From contig JAUPFP010000036.1 in the NCBI GenBank assembly GCA_036925085.1, positions 1,736,001-1,800,000 of the forward strand: a stretch of 64,000 nt of DNA. Direction: 5' to 3'. The notes beneath the pieces are model-generated. The model saw nothing but the letters and a program-made list of their open reading frames with translations, was not told the DNA's origin and did not search any database. This DNA is from Brachycybe producta. Lineage: Eukaryota; Arthropoda; Diplopoda; Playtdesmida; Andrognathidae. Of the stretch, positions 48,403 through 59,368 are shown piece by piece. Every line of letters begins with the position of its first letter. The stretch's first letter is position 1. Made by a program: the position numbers and the translations under genes.

Positions 48403-48949
48403 CCAAAAGCCAAAGATATAAATGTTTTTTTTTTTTTATCGAACACCAAAATCTATTTTTTTTTAGTATCACGGTCACCTGTAAAAAAGGTGTGCACAAA
48501 ACAAGAATATTGTACAACTAAACTATATTGCACATTCCAAAAAGAAATGACATCCATTTAATTTATGAGCACCACTTTTAAAGAACACACAACAAAATAC
48601 ACAAAAAAGGGTGTTTGTTGTATTTCAAGAAGATTAAAACTTGATAAATTACCACTTTTTTTAGAAAAAAAAAATCAAAACTCTTGAAAAGTTATCACAT
48701 GTCGATTTGCATAAGAGATTAAGTCCTTGATTTTCTATTGGAATCTCTTCATTTTATTTTGTTAGTTGTTTTCAAAATAGTCACAACAACATTTCAAAAA
48801 GGACAAAAGATGGGTTGATTTATGTCTAAAACACCAGCTAAGATTGATATTGTGGCACTTAATTCAAGTACCAAAAGGCCCGAAATGTAACAAACAATAA
48901 TTTGGACAGTAATTCAGATGTTCGATAAGCAGTAAATGCAAAATATGCA

Positions 48950-49060
48950 ATATTAAACTGTTAAACAGAATTCTGATTATTCTGCATTTTACAAGCAACA
49001 TTAAGAAGACAATGGAAAGTGTACTAGAAACTAGAAAGGTTGTATTCCAAAAAATACCTT
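48950..49060. mobile_element. Family F arm, copy j
   Basis: CTGATTATTCTGCATTTTAC, GAAAGTGTACTAGAAACTAG, AAAGG. Left arm only. Confidence 0.58.
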
Positions 49061-49110
49061 AAAAAGTTAAGAGATGATTGATTTTGCGCGAACAGATATT
49101 TCTGGGGAAA

Positions 49111-49350
49111 AGACTAACTGTAGGTCACCTAGTGACCTACACTTACAGATAGCTATTTGGAGAAGAACTGGCGATCACTCAGTGACATAAGCTTTTTTTT
49201 TCATTCTAGGGCTACGCCCCCTGACCCCCAGCAACAAGCTTAATTTAACATACCCCACCTAATCACCGATATAAAAAAGGTCTAAAGTGTAGGTCATTGA
49301 GTGACCTACAGTTCAAAAGTGTAGGCCACCTAGTGACCTACTATTAGTCT
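49111..49350. repeat. Element with three AGGTCA inverted-repeat palindromes
   Basis: AGACTAA (49111) and TTAGTCT (ending 49350) bound a segment with TGTAGGTCACCTAGTGACCT ACA (49119-49141), a TTG-centred variant (49288-49310) and a GGCC variant (49320-49342). A weaker GATCACTCAGTGACAT lies at about 49173. The middle holds GGGCTACGCCCC. The architecture resembles a small MITE with subterminal palindromes. Confidence 0.7.
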
Positions 49351-49541
49351 GTTCCTTTTTCTGGTCATTTGTACCTAGACTCATTCGACAATGTAATTTG
49401 CTTCCAGAAGATGTTGTGCATGGGGAATGTTATGATTTAGAGAATTCTTATGGGTTCTATTTTACAAAGCATATTAATAATGCTGCAGTTGACCTTACAT
49501 TCAAATGGGGGGATTGGTATCACAGTGAATAAATGTTTATT

Positions 49542-49640
49542 TTGACAATGCATTTATTTCTATGCTACTTTTGGACTAAATGGTCCCTCTACCACAGGCC
49601 CTGTTCTCTGGGCTGCTTACAGAGTAATTATTCAAACTCA
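49542..49640. repeat. Dispersed repeat J, copy 2
   Basis: GACAATGCATTTATTTC, TTTGGACTAAATGGTCCCTC, CACAGG and GGGCTGCTTACAGAGTAA match 22635-22730 in order. Confidence 0.6.
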
Positions 49641-49875
49641 GGTATGTTTGAAAAATGTTTTATGGCAATTTTAAATTTTCAATTTTTTCAATTTAAATTG
49701 ATAAGAAAAATGGATAATATGAAAAAATGACTGCAACAGCCCAATGAACCTATGGCAGAGAGACAATTTGGCAAAAAAAACTGGAAAATAATTTCACAAA
49801 CCCACAAAATGTGTACTATCTGACAATTTGAGGTACATAATCTTGAAAAATTCCAAGTGTCAAAACTTTCACGAC

Positions 49876-49890
49876 AGTAGTAACAGTAGC

Positions 49891-49924
<34 letters not shown>
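49876..49924 (+). repeat. (AGT)n microsatellite
   Basis: About 49 bp, interrupted by AAC and AGC near its start. Confidence 0.92.
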
Positions 49925-50737
49925 ACCTGTCTAATTGCAGTTACTAAGTTAGCAAATTCACAAAAGAAAACTTTTTAAAATAAAGCATTTATTTGCCGCA
50001 TTTGACAATAGACAACATTCCACAAAGTCAACATTTTGAAAACCAAACCAACAACAAAAAACCCACATCCTACCTGTGTGTCAAAAACAACAAAAAATTC
50101 CAGCACTTCATACATTTTCATGTATCCTTAACGTCGGATTTCGCCCATCCCAATTTGTGTGGTGTTAAAATATTTTTGTTTTTCTTTAACCCTTTAACTT
50201 TTTTTTACAAACAGTTCAAAAGACTTTTTCAAAAGTACTAGTTTTTAAATTATTTCTTATCATTTTTAACATCGTTTCATTTTTGTATACTTCGTACATC
50301 GGACTTCATTAAAAAAATCTAGCCATATCAGTATATTTTATCGTTGCATTTTTTTTAACATCGAATGACCAGAACAGATTAATTCATGTCATCTGAGTCA
50401 ACCTTAACTCTTTTTATAGGACTAACTGAAATATACAAAAACGTTTTTTTTAATGGTTCTTAACTCAATAAATGCCATTTTTTTAAAAAGTCATAAATAT
50501 GAGATGATCTAAAAGGACGAAGTACAAGGCAAAAGATTTTTTTTCTACAATATATATTAAAAAAAATTGTGAAACTTTCAAAAAATTATTAATTATTATA
50601 CGTATAAAATATATATATTCAAGATAATACAAAATGATTCATTCGACACACCATTTTCGCTTTTGAAATCATAAAGACTCAAACACACTTCTAGAAATGA
50701 TGCTATTTATTAGATTATGGGGATTCATGATTCCTTA

Positions 50738-50817
50738 TACACAAGGCTACACTTGAGTTAAATACATTCATTCAATGCATTAATTGTGTTTAGTTAAATT
50801 ATACGAAATACAGGTAA
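50738..50817. mobile_element. Older family B copy interrupted by B copy 3
   Basis: TATACACAAGGCTACACTTG, TGTGTTTAGTTAAATTATAC and GAAATACAG align with the start of B copy 1. The consensus then resumes after copy 3 as TAAAGACATGA (51121-51131; TTAAGGACATGA in copy 1). The break coincides with an internal TTAA. Confidence 0.65.
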
Positions 50818-51120
50818 TACCTAGTACACACACCTGATAATTTAAATGTATTTAAATAATAAACGTGTTCTACAGAGCCCTGTGAAGGGCAAACAAACAA
50901 TATGTCGTCGAATTCAATTTATTCAGAAAATAATCTGAAAATATTGAGTTAATACTTAAATATATAAACTATTAACAAAATATTGATTTAGTATTTCAAT
51001 TTAAAATATTAATAATAAAGTGAATTTTTATTTGGTGTTCATGTCCTTAACTGGATTCCGTATATAATTCACCTAAACACATTTAATTTGAATTCATTTA
51101 ACTCATGTGTGTACAAGGTA
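50818..51120. mobile_element. Family B Harbinger-like MITE, copy 3
   Basis: 303 bp, TACCTAGTACACACACC to GTGTGTACAAGGTA, with a perfect TAA duplication (50815-50817, 51121-51123). Interior as in copies 1 and 2. It is inserted into an older family B element. Confidence 0.88.
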
Positions 51121-51394
51121 TAAAGACATGACTATTACTTAATGACCGTTCTCAACAAACTTGAGCATTCTCTTTGCGATACCTCACAAAATTAGGAACA
51201 CTTATGCACTCATTGTATGTACTCATTTTTATTAATACAAAAAATAAGCAACTGCTCAAAGTTTAAGCATCTGCCCATGCATTTTTACTTATACCAACTC
51301 GAGTACCTGCTCCAAAAAAACTTGAGCAAAGAGTAGGTACTTTCATTAGTAACACCCAATATATCTAAACATTTCTTATTCGATATATACTGTA

Positions 51395-51480
51395 CATAAC
51401 AAATCTAGTTTCTAACAAAGTTTGAACACTTTTTCTTTCTGTTTCTACTGAGAGAAAAAAGTACACTTCACAATTTGAAA
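51395..51480. mobile_element. Family F arm, copy k
   Basis: TCTAGTTTCTAACAAAGTTT followed by CTTTCTGTTTCTACTGAGAG. Right arm only. Confidence 0.5.
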
Positions 51481-52052
51481 TTTTAGAAAGACTTTGAAAT
51501 GATTGTTGCCACCACCTTACTAATTATTAACTTTAACTTTGTGTGATATTAAGCAGCTGCCAGCCAGTCACTAGCCACTTTGACGTTCATGTGCCATACA
51601 GATTGAATATCCCATTCTCCTCCTCCCCTTGTGTGACAGACTAGACTAGAATGTTTACTTGAAGTGGCAGGTCAATATCTGTGGTGCTTATTTATCTTTC
51701 TTGTTTATCTAATTGTGGATCGCTTTTTTTTGGGTCTGTTTGGTAGTTTGACAGAACCCTCAATTTAATGTCAATCTAACCATTTTTCCCCCTTCTGTAT
51801 TTACCTCTTTAATATAAAAAATACAGAATATTTTTCTCTAGTAAACACTTATTCATCATAATGTTGTCAAAGATATATTTTTTGTTCACAAACAACATCC
51901 TTCGTAATATATTTAACATTTGTCACAAAAGAAGAGAGAGAGAAAAAAAAATATACATAAACTAGGAAAAATATGCCTATTTTCAAGTGTTTTTTTTTTA
52001 TTTACACGGTGAGCAAAAAAACCAATACCTATTTTCAACAATTTCTAAATTA

Positions 52053-52228
52053 TGGGAAGAAGCTGAATAAAATCTCAATGTGTTTTACTTTGTAAAGAAT
52101 TTACCAGAAGTACTATAATATTTATATCTTTTGAATTACTCTATTTATTATTATTCTTATTATTATTATTTATTATTATTCTATTTATTCTATTTTCTGG
52201 TGGTTTTTCAGCATGTGTGATTCTTCCC
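52053..52228. mobile_element. Family D MITE, copy 2
   Basis: 176 bp with perfect TTA flanks (52050-52052, 52229-52231). The right TIR is CAGCATGTGTGATTCTTCCC; the left TIR has a deletion (TGGGAAGAAGCTGAATAA). It contains an interrupted TTATT microsatellite. The TTA duplication supports a PIF/Harbinger origin for family D. Confidence 0.8.
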
Positions 52229-52532
52229 TTAGACCAAGCATAAGTTCAGAAATATGCTAATTGTTTTTTTTAGAAATTATACATTCTATGCAAATAACAA
52301 TAACCCCAAACAAAATGCAAAAATATACCGGTCGTTTCAAGCAAATGTCTGAAGCAATTAATAGCTACAATCAGCAAAAGCAATAACAAAAAATACTAAA
52401 TCAAAACGATTTTATTTTAAGAAAGCTTTTGATAGAATTTTTTTTAAAACTGAAAGTTTTATTAATTAATATAGATTTCCAAAAATTATGCAATTTCTTC
52501 TTTTTATGCATATTTATTTTGGATTTTTTTTT

Positions 52533-52605
52533 GCACAAAATGCTCTGTGAAAGTTCCGAACTTCGGAACTCAGAAAATTCGAAACTTTCACAGTGCATTT
52601 CGTGC
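52533..52605. ncRNA. 73-nt miRNA-like hairpin (candidate)
   Basis: 28-base arms, GCACAAAATGCTCTGTGAAA GTTCCGAA and its near-complement ending TGCATTTCGTGC, pair with three isolated mismatches around a 17-base loop (52561-52577). Size, mismatch pattern and loop are within the range for animal pre-miRNAs. Strand is unknown. No repeat family member was seen elsewhere in the window. It could equally be a tiny foldback element. Confidence 0.35.
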
Positions 52606-53311
52606 ATTTTACGCAAACTACTGCCCTTACTACTAAAATGCTCTTTATACTAATACATTAATTTTTGGCAAAATAGATAATTAATAATAAATTTTTAATC
52701 ACGAAATAGTTGCATAACTGTCAGAATGTTTTTCAACTGCTTAATTAGTAATAATTACAAATACTCATAGTTGAATTATATATATATTATAAAGAGAATT
52801 AAAAGAACTTTGTTTCGACATTTTTTTTATCAATCACATTTTTTTTTAAAAAAAAACAAGTATCATTTGTTTTTTTCGCACACACTGTATAAGCCACACA
52901 TTCATATTTCAAAATCCGTCTCTTTAATAATATTGTTAACTTTCTAAAACAAAAAAAAAATGAAGAAAAAAAAAGATGACAGAATAAAGTTAAATTATGA
53001 GGCTGATCCACACATACAGAAAACTCCGAGCCTGCCTTCCGTTCCCCTCCACAAAAAATATCTTCATTATCCTGTCATCAAAATCACTTGTTTAAAAAAA
53101 AAGACAAACAAACGTACAGAAAGAAAAAAAAACGAAACTTGAGAGACATAACTAATATTATTTTTCCATTTTTTCTTTTAAAAAAGATAATAATTCAGAA
53201 TCCTACTTTTTTTCTTACAAATCGGGCAACAAATTTTGAGGGCTTCATAGAAAAAAATAAAAAAAAGTCCATCCGAATTTTACTTTATGTCTCATCGGTC
53301 ACGTTTTTGTG

Positions 53312-53334
53312 ACCATCATCATCATCATCATCAT
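53312..53334 (+). repeat. (ATC)n microsatellite
   Basis: Seven to eight uninterrupted units. Confidence 0.9.
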
Positions 53335-53879
53335 TGTCTTGTAATAAAATAAAATATTATAAAGATGTTTAACTTTTAAAAATAACTCCTCCTCACAAAT
53401 GTATAAATTTACCAAGTTTTTACATCCATCATTTTAAATATTAAAAGAAAACACATGAAAATTTATTTTAAAAAAAATATCATGTGTCTTGGATAAAGAA
53501 AAAAACCAGGTGTACATATTAGAAACATGTAGAAAAATGATAATTTTCTTTTAAAGGTTCACTGATTCCTTCAAAAAAAACATCCTCTGATGTCAATCAT
53601 AAATGTCATCTATTTGTAAAAAAATAACAAAATATGGTCTAACTGTATAAACGAATTTATTTTTTAAAAAAATATCTCTAAAATGATTGCAAACTTTTTC
53701 TGAAAAATGACAACTTTTCAAGTCAATTTGATGAAGTAATAACGCTTACATTTAAATAAATATGTTCAACTTATGATATCTCTATTAAGTTTTCTTTGAA
53801 TAATATTAACAGACCCGTTCAGACAACGGTTTTTTAAAAAAAAAAGTAAATTTAAACTATTTATATAAAGAGTAACAAC

Positions 53880-54140
53880 AATAAAAAATCAGTTATATTG
53901 AAACTAGAATAGTAGGCGAATATGATAAAATTATGACCATGATTGTTCAATAGAAAAATTAACTTTTTACATTACATTTTTAAAATGATAGATTTTTTAA
54001 AAATTATTAGTTACTTTTGTTTAAACATTTATTGAAAATTGATTTTCAAAATGCAGCGAAAAGTTTTTTTTTTTTTGAAAATACCCATCATGAAAAATAC
54101 TTCTAGCCTACTATTCTAGTTTCTAATAAAACCATGACAT
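53880..54140. mobile_element. Family F foldback element, copy l
   Basis: GAAACTAGAATAGTAGGCGA and CTAGCCTACTATTCTAGTTT are inverted. Shares the GTAGGCGAAT variant with copy m, so the two are sister copies. Confidence 0.72.
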
Positions 54141-54249
54141 TTTTTTCTTTTCTTAAGTTTCTTTCTAAGTTATTTCTTCTAATAAAAAAAACCCACTGAG
54201 ACAAAGGAGTTTTTAAAATAAGTGAACTTTTTTGATATCAGAAAGAACA

Positions 54250-54480
54250 ACAATATTAAAACGTTTTTTCTGGAAACTAGAATAGTAGGCGAATGAACTG
54301 CAAGTATTTTAAGTGACTTCTTTTATAAAAATACACTTTTGCTTTGTATAAACATTTATTGAAAAATGATTTTCAAACTGTAGCAAACAGTTGAATTTTG
54401 AACATATTATTATGAAAAATACTTTCAGTATATTCGCCTACTATTCTAGTATCTAACACAACTTTCAATTTTTTTTATTT
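54250..54480. mobile_element. Family F foldback element, copy m
   Basis: GGAAACTAGAATAGTAGGCG AATG and TATTCGCCTACTATTCTAGT. Adjacent to copy l and of the same subfamily, suggesting local duplication. Confidence 0.72.
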
Positions 54481-54584
54481 TATTTTAAATTTCTTCTAAA
54501 AAAAATTGACATAAATTATGTAAATTTTCTCAAAATTTCTCAAATCCGTTAACGTTAGCAAATTTTACCTTAAATACATGGCAG

Positions 54585-54665
54585 ATGCTAATAACTAGAA
54601 AATTCTAGCCTCTAATCAGTGTATTTGTTTACACAAAAAAACAATTGTGATTGATTCTAATAATC
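54585..54665. mobile_element. Family E internal fragment, copy 6
   Basis: TTCTAGCCTCTAATCAGTGT plus an AATTGTGATTGATTCTAAT segment matches the inner part of family E. The ends are lost. Confidence 0.45.
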
Positions 54666-54921
54666 AAAGGCTTGTAATAAATTTGTCCAAGTTGAAACCC
54701 AATTCTAATTTATGTTTAATAGATTATAATTGCTAATCATTATTCAATTATCTCACTTTTTTACTTCGTAAAGAAGAACGAAAACTATGGATTTCTCACA
54801 TCCTGTTTGAAATTAATTTATTTGACTCGTGGATGTGACTAACTTAAAATCAAACATTACTACAAGAAACATTTCAAAATGAATTTTAAAAAAATCTAAT
54901 TAATATTAATTAATTTTTCTA

Positions 54922-54988
54922 GGTGCACAGCCTTTTTCATTGTCCAAGTGCACACTTTGAAATTACAAGTGCACAATCTGTGTCCAAA
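54922..54988. repeat. Four GTGCACA-type motifs
   Basis: GTGCACAGC, AAGTGCACACTTT, AAGTGCACAATCTG and AATGCACACT recur within 67 bp. Similar to the centre of the hAT at 27385. Confidence 0.5.
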
Positions 54989-54999
54989 TGCACACTAAA

Positions 55000-56190
55000 A
55001 TAAGTCCCGTAAGAATCTAACTAATGAATAGCCATTGTCAATTTTTAAATGGCAAATAATATACAAAAATAGATTATAAACTTACAATGTATTTTTATAA
55101 GTGCGTAGAAATAACAAGAGTAAAAGTTGCAAAGTTTAAAACGTTCAAGACAGAGCTAAAAAAATCGTCTAAATTTTCATTTTTGATAAAAACCAAACGT
55201 GACATTCCTTATCTTTCAACTTTGACTTTTTTTTTTCTCTAAACATATTTAATGTTCATGATATATATTTTTTATATAAAAAATGTACATTAACCAGCTG
55301 AAGTGAATATGAGAATAGTTCATTTTTTAATATTAAAAAAAAACTACATCCTCTCTCTTTCAATGCAACTTGGACAAATAAAAGCGAGACTAAAAGAAAA
55401 AAAAAACACGAATGATTTACATTACATGCATAAATAATGTTAAAATAAACATGACGCCATTTTAAGGCTATCTTAACTTTTGTTAAATTTTTTTTTAAAA
55501 AAAAATACAAAACAAAATATTCATATATTTTTTAAAAAAAAAAATCATAACCACTTTGAAATATTTGTATAAATACAATAAAAATATAAATTGTGCTATT
55601 TTAAGGTATTTTTTTCCATAAAAGATTTAAATATTCAATTAAATATGCGCCACATTAAGTTAAAAGATGTTCAAAAAAACATCTTTTCCATTTCTATTGT
55701 TAAATAAATACAAGTTGGCGCCCAAATAATGGTTTTGTCATCGGTATTTTTACTGTTATTCTAAGCTAATGGATACACATCCGCTGTCAATTTGCTTTTT
55801 TTTTTTGCGACTTTTCTACCGTTTCCTCTAGAAATTATTATAGATTCTGATCTTCCTGTTAAATTTTTCTTTTACAAAAAAAAAAAAACTATTTCCCGTC
55901 AATAATATGGCATTTAAAGAAAATACCAATAAATATAATTCAGTTTTAGTTCCAAATTTAAAAAAAAATAACTTTATTCCTTTTTAAATAGATTTTAATT
56001 AGAGATAAATGTTAATAAATGTCGAGTTAAGAATATTATAAAATTAATTCAATAAACTAAACTAAAGAAAAATCACTCTTAAGTCTTTGAGCCATTTTTT
56101 TTTTAAAAAAAGTTTATTTAACAATGCAAAATAAATTAGTGATTTAAATCAATTGATTTTTTCCATTAAAATCAACATGATTTAAATCAC
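55000..56190. other. AT-rich non-coding stretch
   Basis: Homopolymer-rich; no gene or bounded repeat supportable. Confidence 0.5.
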
Positions 56191-56258
56191 TTGTTTAGTA
56201 AAAAGCATAGTATTTGTTTTAATCAAGTCTTTAGTTATTTTATGGAAATTTCTACAAT

Positions 56259-56340
56259 GTGCCAACTTACCCCATATAGTGTGCCAACCTATACCATAGT
56301 GTGTACCAACCTACTCCACACTTGGGGTAGATTGGCACAC
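56259..56340. repeat. Three tandem GTGCCAACC units with an inverted fourth
   Basis: Units at 56259, 56281 and 56301 (GTGCCAACTTACCCCATA-like, 20-22 bp spacing), then TGGGGTAGATTGGCACAC in inverted orientation, giving a hairpin. Confidence 0.65.
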
Positions 56341-56504
56341 GTGACATACTTACTACTAGTCTTTATTATTGCAAATAAGTTTTCATTATTTTATGAACAT
56401 ATAGCCAAAAGATCATACTTAACAGACATGTTTCAATTTTTTTCTTACTACTTCACCCCAAAAAAAAATGGAAAAAAAAATGTATGCCAACTAGCACCAC
56501 CGTC

Positions 56505-56560
56505 CTTGCCAACTCTTCTAGTTTCTAAAACAGTTCCCTCATAACCAGAGTTTAATTTTT
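56505..56560. mobile_element. Family F arm, copy n
   Basis: ACTCTTCTAGTTTCTAAAAC then AGTTCCCTCATAACCAGAG. Right arm only. Confidence 0.5.
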
Positions 56561-57539
56561 TAGGTGTTCATTTTTATTTGGTAAACTAAAAGTTAGTTTT
56601 TTTTCTACAAAAAAAATGTATGAGTGAGGATTTTTTTTACTTGGATACTTTTTCTATCTAAATTTGGTCTTGTTTCCAGAAATGTTTTTTTTCTCACATC
56701 TTTTCTGGCATTTTTCCGAAAATGGAATTGTCATCTCTATCTGTTCAGTATCTTTTTTAGATCTAACACCAATATTCATCTCCAATTGTACTAAAAAAAA
56801 TAACTAAAACTCGATCTTTTCTCTACTAAAATTAGTAAAATAATACATTATAACCATATTATTCATCCATAATATTTTAAGTTTGACTTTTTTTCATAAT
56901 TGAATATTTTCAAAATATACTAGCTCGTATTTATGTTTTTAACCTTCGAAAAAAAAATTCCAGTTGATATAATAAGTTCTGTTCCATTTATTGTTATGTC
57001 CTTTCATATGAGTTCACGTTTAGCTCAATTTTCGCCGCCTTTTAGGTAGAAATATTTTTTTAAAAAAAAAGGAAAAATGCAAGTAATGTCTCTAAAGATA
57101 TGCTTTATCTCTTATTTCATCAGAAATATATATAAAAACAAATTCCATTCCAAAAAAAAAAACCTAAACAATGAATTTGCCATTTAACCCACGCAAAAAA
57201 AAAATTAAAGCATGCCTAAGCTTATTTTGTACACATTTATTTATCCACCATATTTTGAAATGTTGCTTAAAATAAAAGTTAAGCATAAAACATAATACAA
57301 GACAAAAACCAAGATATACAGGTAGTGCAACTCCATGTTATGGAACAAAAAATTTATGTACAATTGTAAGTAACTTCAACTTTATAGTCTCTCTTCAACG
57401 TTCTTTGTTCATTTTACCTTCAAAAATATTCAAATATGCAAATTTGAGAATAAAGTAACTTTTTTGTTAAAAAAAAGTGACTATTTTCCCCTATGTATGG
57501 AGGAAACTGTTGAAAAGGATTTAGCTATAAATAGAGGTG

Positions 57540-57581
57540 GCGCCATCCATTGGCCACACTCAGCTATGGCACGGAATACTC
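57540..57581 (-). repeat. 42-bp conserved module with CTCF-like core, copy 2
   Basis: On the minus strand: GAGTATTCCGTGCCATAGCT, GAGTGTGGCCAATGGATGGC, GC. Matches 12587-12628 with about five changes. Confidence 0.7.
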
Positions 57582-57990
57582 TTTGTTGAACAACCTATAC
57601 AAGACTATGTACAGTATATATATCTTGGACAAAAAACTATTTAGTGAATTCATGAAGTTTTTAAGTTTCCAAATAAATATTCTTGAAATATGTAGAACCT
57701 TTTAATATAAGTTGATTGTTCAGTTCAACATTTCATTTAAAATTAATTAAAATTAATATAATTAGTCACAAATTGTTTTTGATTTTTACATAGTTCCATG
57801 TGCCATGGAGCTATATGCAATAAGTTTCGTTCAATAATCTTGTTCTGTTCTGGAGAAATAATTCTTGGAACTTTCTGACATCCATCCAGCCATACATCCC
57901 AGTTTTGCCCGTTTGCTTCTCTAAAAGAGCAACAAAGGTCTAATTTCTAAACCCCATAAAAATCAACTTGATTTCTGCAATGTGTACATG

Positions 57991-58184
57991 GTTGCTGTCA
58001 ATATGCGGAATCAGTCAATCTGCAGATTGCCTAAGCAACCTGCAAAACCACCAAACTAATAGTAAAATCTACAAAACTCAATACATTTCAGATGTTGACT
58101 TTAGCAGATTCACTAGCATGTCGGTCGTTTTTCAGATTGCCTAGGCAATCTGCAGCTTGACTGATTCTACAGATTGACAGTAAC
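57991..58184. mobile_element. 194-bp TIR element O
   Basis: GTTGCTGTCAATATGCGGAA, TCAGTCAATCTGCAGATTGC on the left; the complement of CAATCTGCAGCTTGACTGAT, TCTACAGATTGACAGTAAC on the right. About 45 bp of inverted repeat with few mismatches. No TSD was resolved. Confidence 0.8.
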
Positions 58185-58496
58185 ATATAAATAAAACTTT
58201 TAAAAAGTTTAAATAATAATCTTGAAATTTTTAAATAAATCTTCAAATAAAAGCTTAAACAAATGTGACAAGTTCACAAAAATTGAGTTTAGAACAGAAC
58301 TTTAAATTTGTTTTAATTTTAAAATTGGACTTCATTTAAAATTACCTATTTTAAGTCAATTTTAATCCAATTCAAACAAGATTTTGGAATGAATAATAAA
58401 ATTTTATATGTCATCTGAAACAACCAATTTTAAATAATAAATAATGATATTAAATATTTTAAAAAAGTGTCCTGCCCATCTTCATCATCTTGTCAT

Positions 58497-58498
<2 letters not shown>

Positions 58499-58589
<91 letters not shown>
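58499..58589. repeat. (AT)n microsatellite, about 91 bp
   Basis: Longest simple repeat in the window. The Ile-Tyr frames on both strands are artefacts of it. Confidence 0.97.
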
Positions 58590-58592
<3 letters not shown>

Positions 58593-58891
58593 TTTTCCCT
58601 TTCTCACAGTTATTTATGTAACAACTACCTCTCTTCTCATCACAATCATTACAAAGGATATCCTTATTTTGAATGTTCTCTCTCATACTGTGTTATATAT
58701 ATTTTAATTTTTTTTAAACTAATTCTACAGTAGAAAAAGATTTGCTCTAAATTGACTTTTATATATATAATTAACCTCTGTTACCATTTTCGTCGTTCAT
58801 AATTGAATTTATCCTCAAATCTTCTAATATAAAAGCTAGAAATCTTTCAATTTGAAAATAAAAAAACAGTGATTTCTCTATTTCATTTTCT

Positions 58892-59023
58892 TTCTCTCTC
58901 CCTCTCTCCCTCCCTCCCTCCTTTCATTCTTTCAATGAAGAATACAAATGAAACATCTAAAGAGTGCAATATAAAAATAAAAGAAAAAGTTTTCCAACTC
59001 AACAGAGAGAGAGAGAGAGAGAG
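58892..59023. repeat. CTCC/CT tract followed by a GA tract
   Basis: Pyrimidine repeat (58892-58922) and, 80 bp on, purine (GA)n (59003-59023), so the two can pair as an inverted pair. Confidence 0.8.
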
Positions 59024-59368
59024 GGAGATCTTTCATTGTCTCTTGTAATTAATGATATGCAATCACATTGGCGCCTAATGAGAAAATGTCTTGATGAAAA
59101 TCTTTTCAAAAATCACAACAATATATATGTATGTAAATTACAGTACTACAGTAAATACACACAAAAAAAGCATGAATGATTTTGTATATACTTTTTTTTA
59201 AAAAAAAAGTGGTTACAAAACAAAAACATTGCAAACATTTGTCTTGTTATCGGCATATTGCCCTAAGTTGATATAAGATTTTTCTTAAAAGGAGGAGAGA
59301 GTAATTAATCATACACCATACATTTCATTTTTTAAAACCCAATATCTCCATGTCTGGAGTAAATGTTA

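Noticed and set aside
58444..58733. Ile-Tyr repeat frames on both strands
   Set aside because: Product of the 91-bp (AT)n microsatellite.
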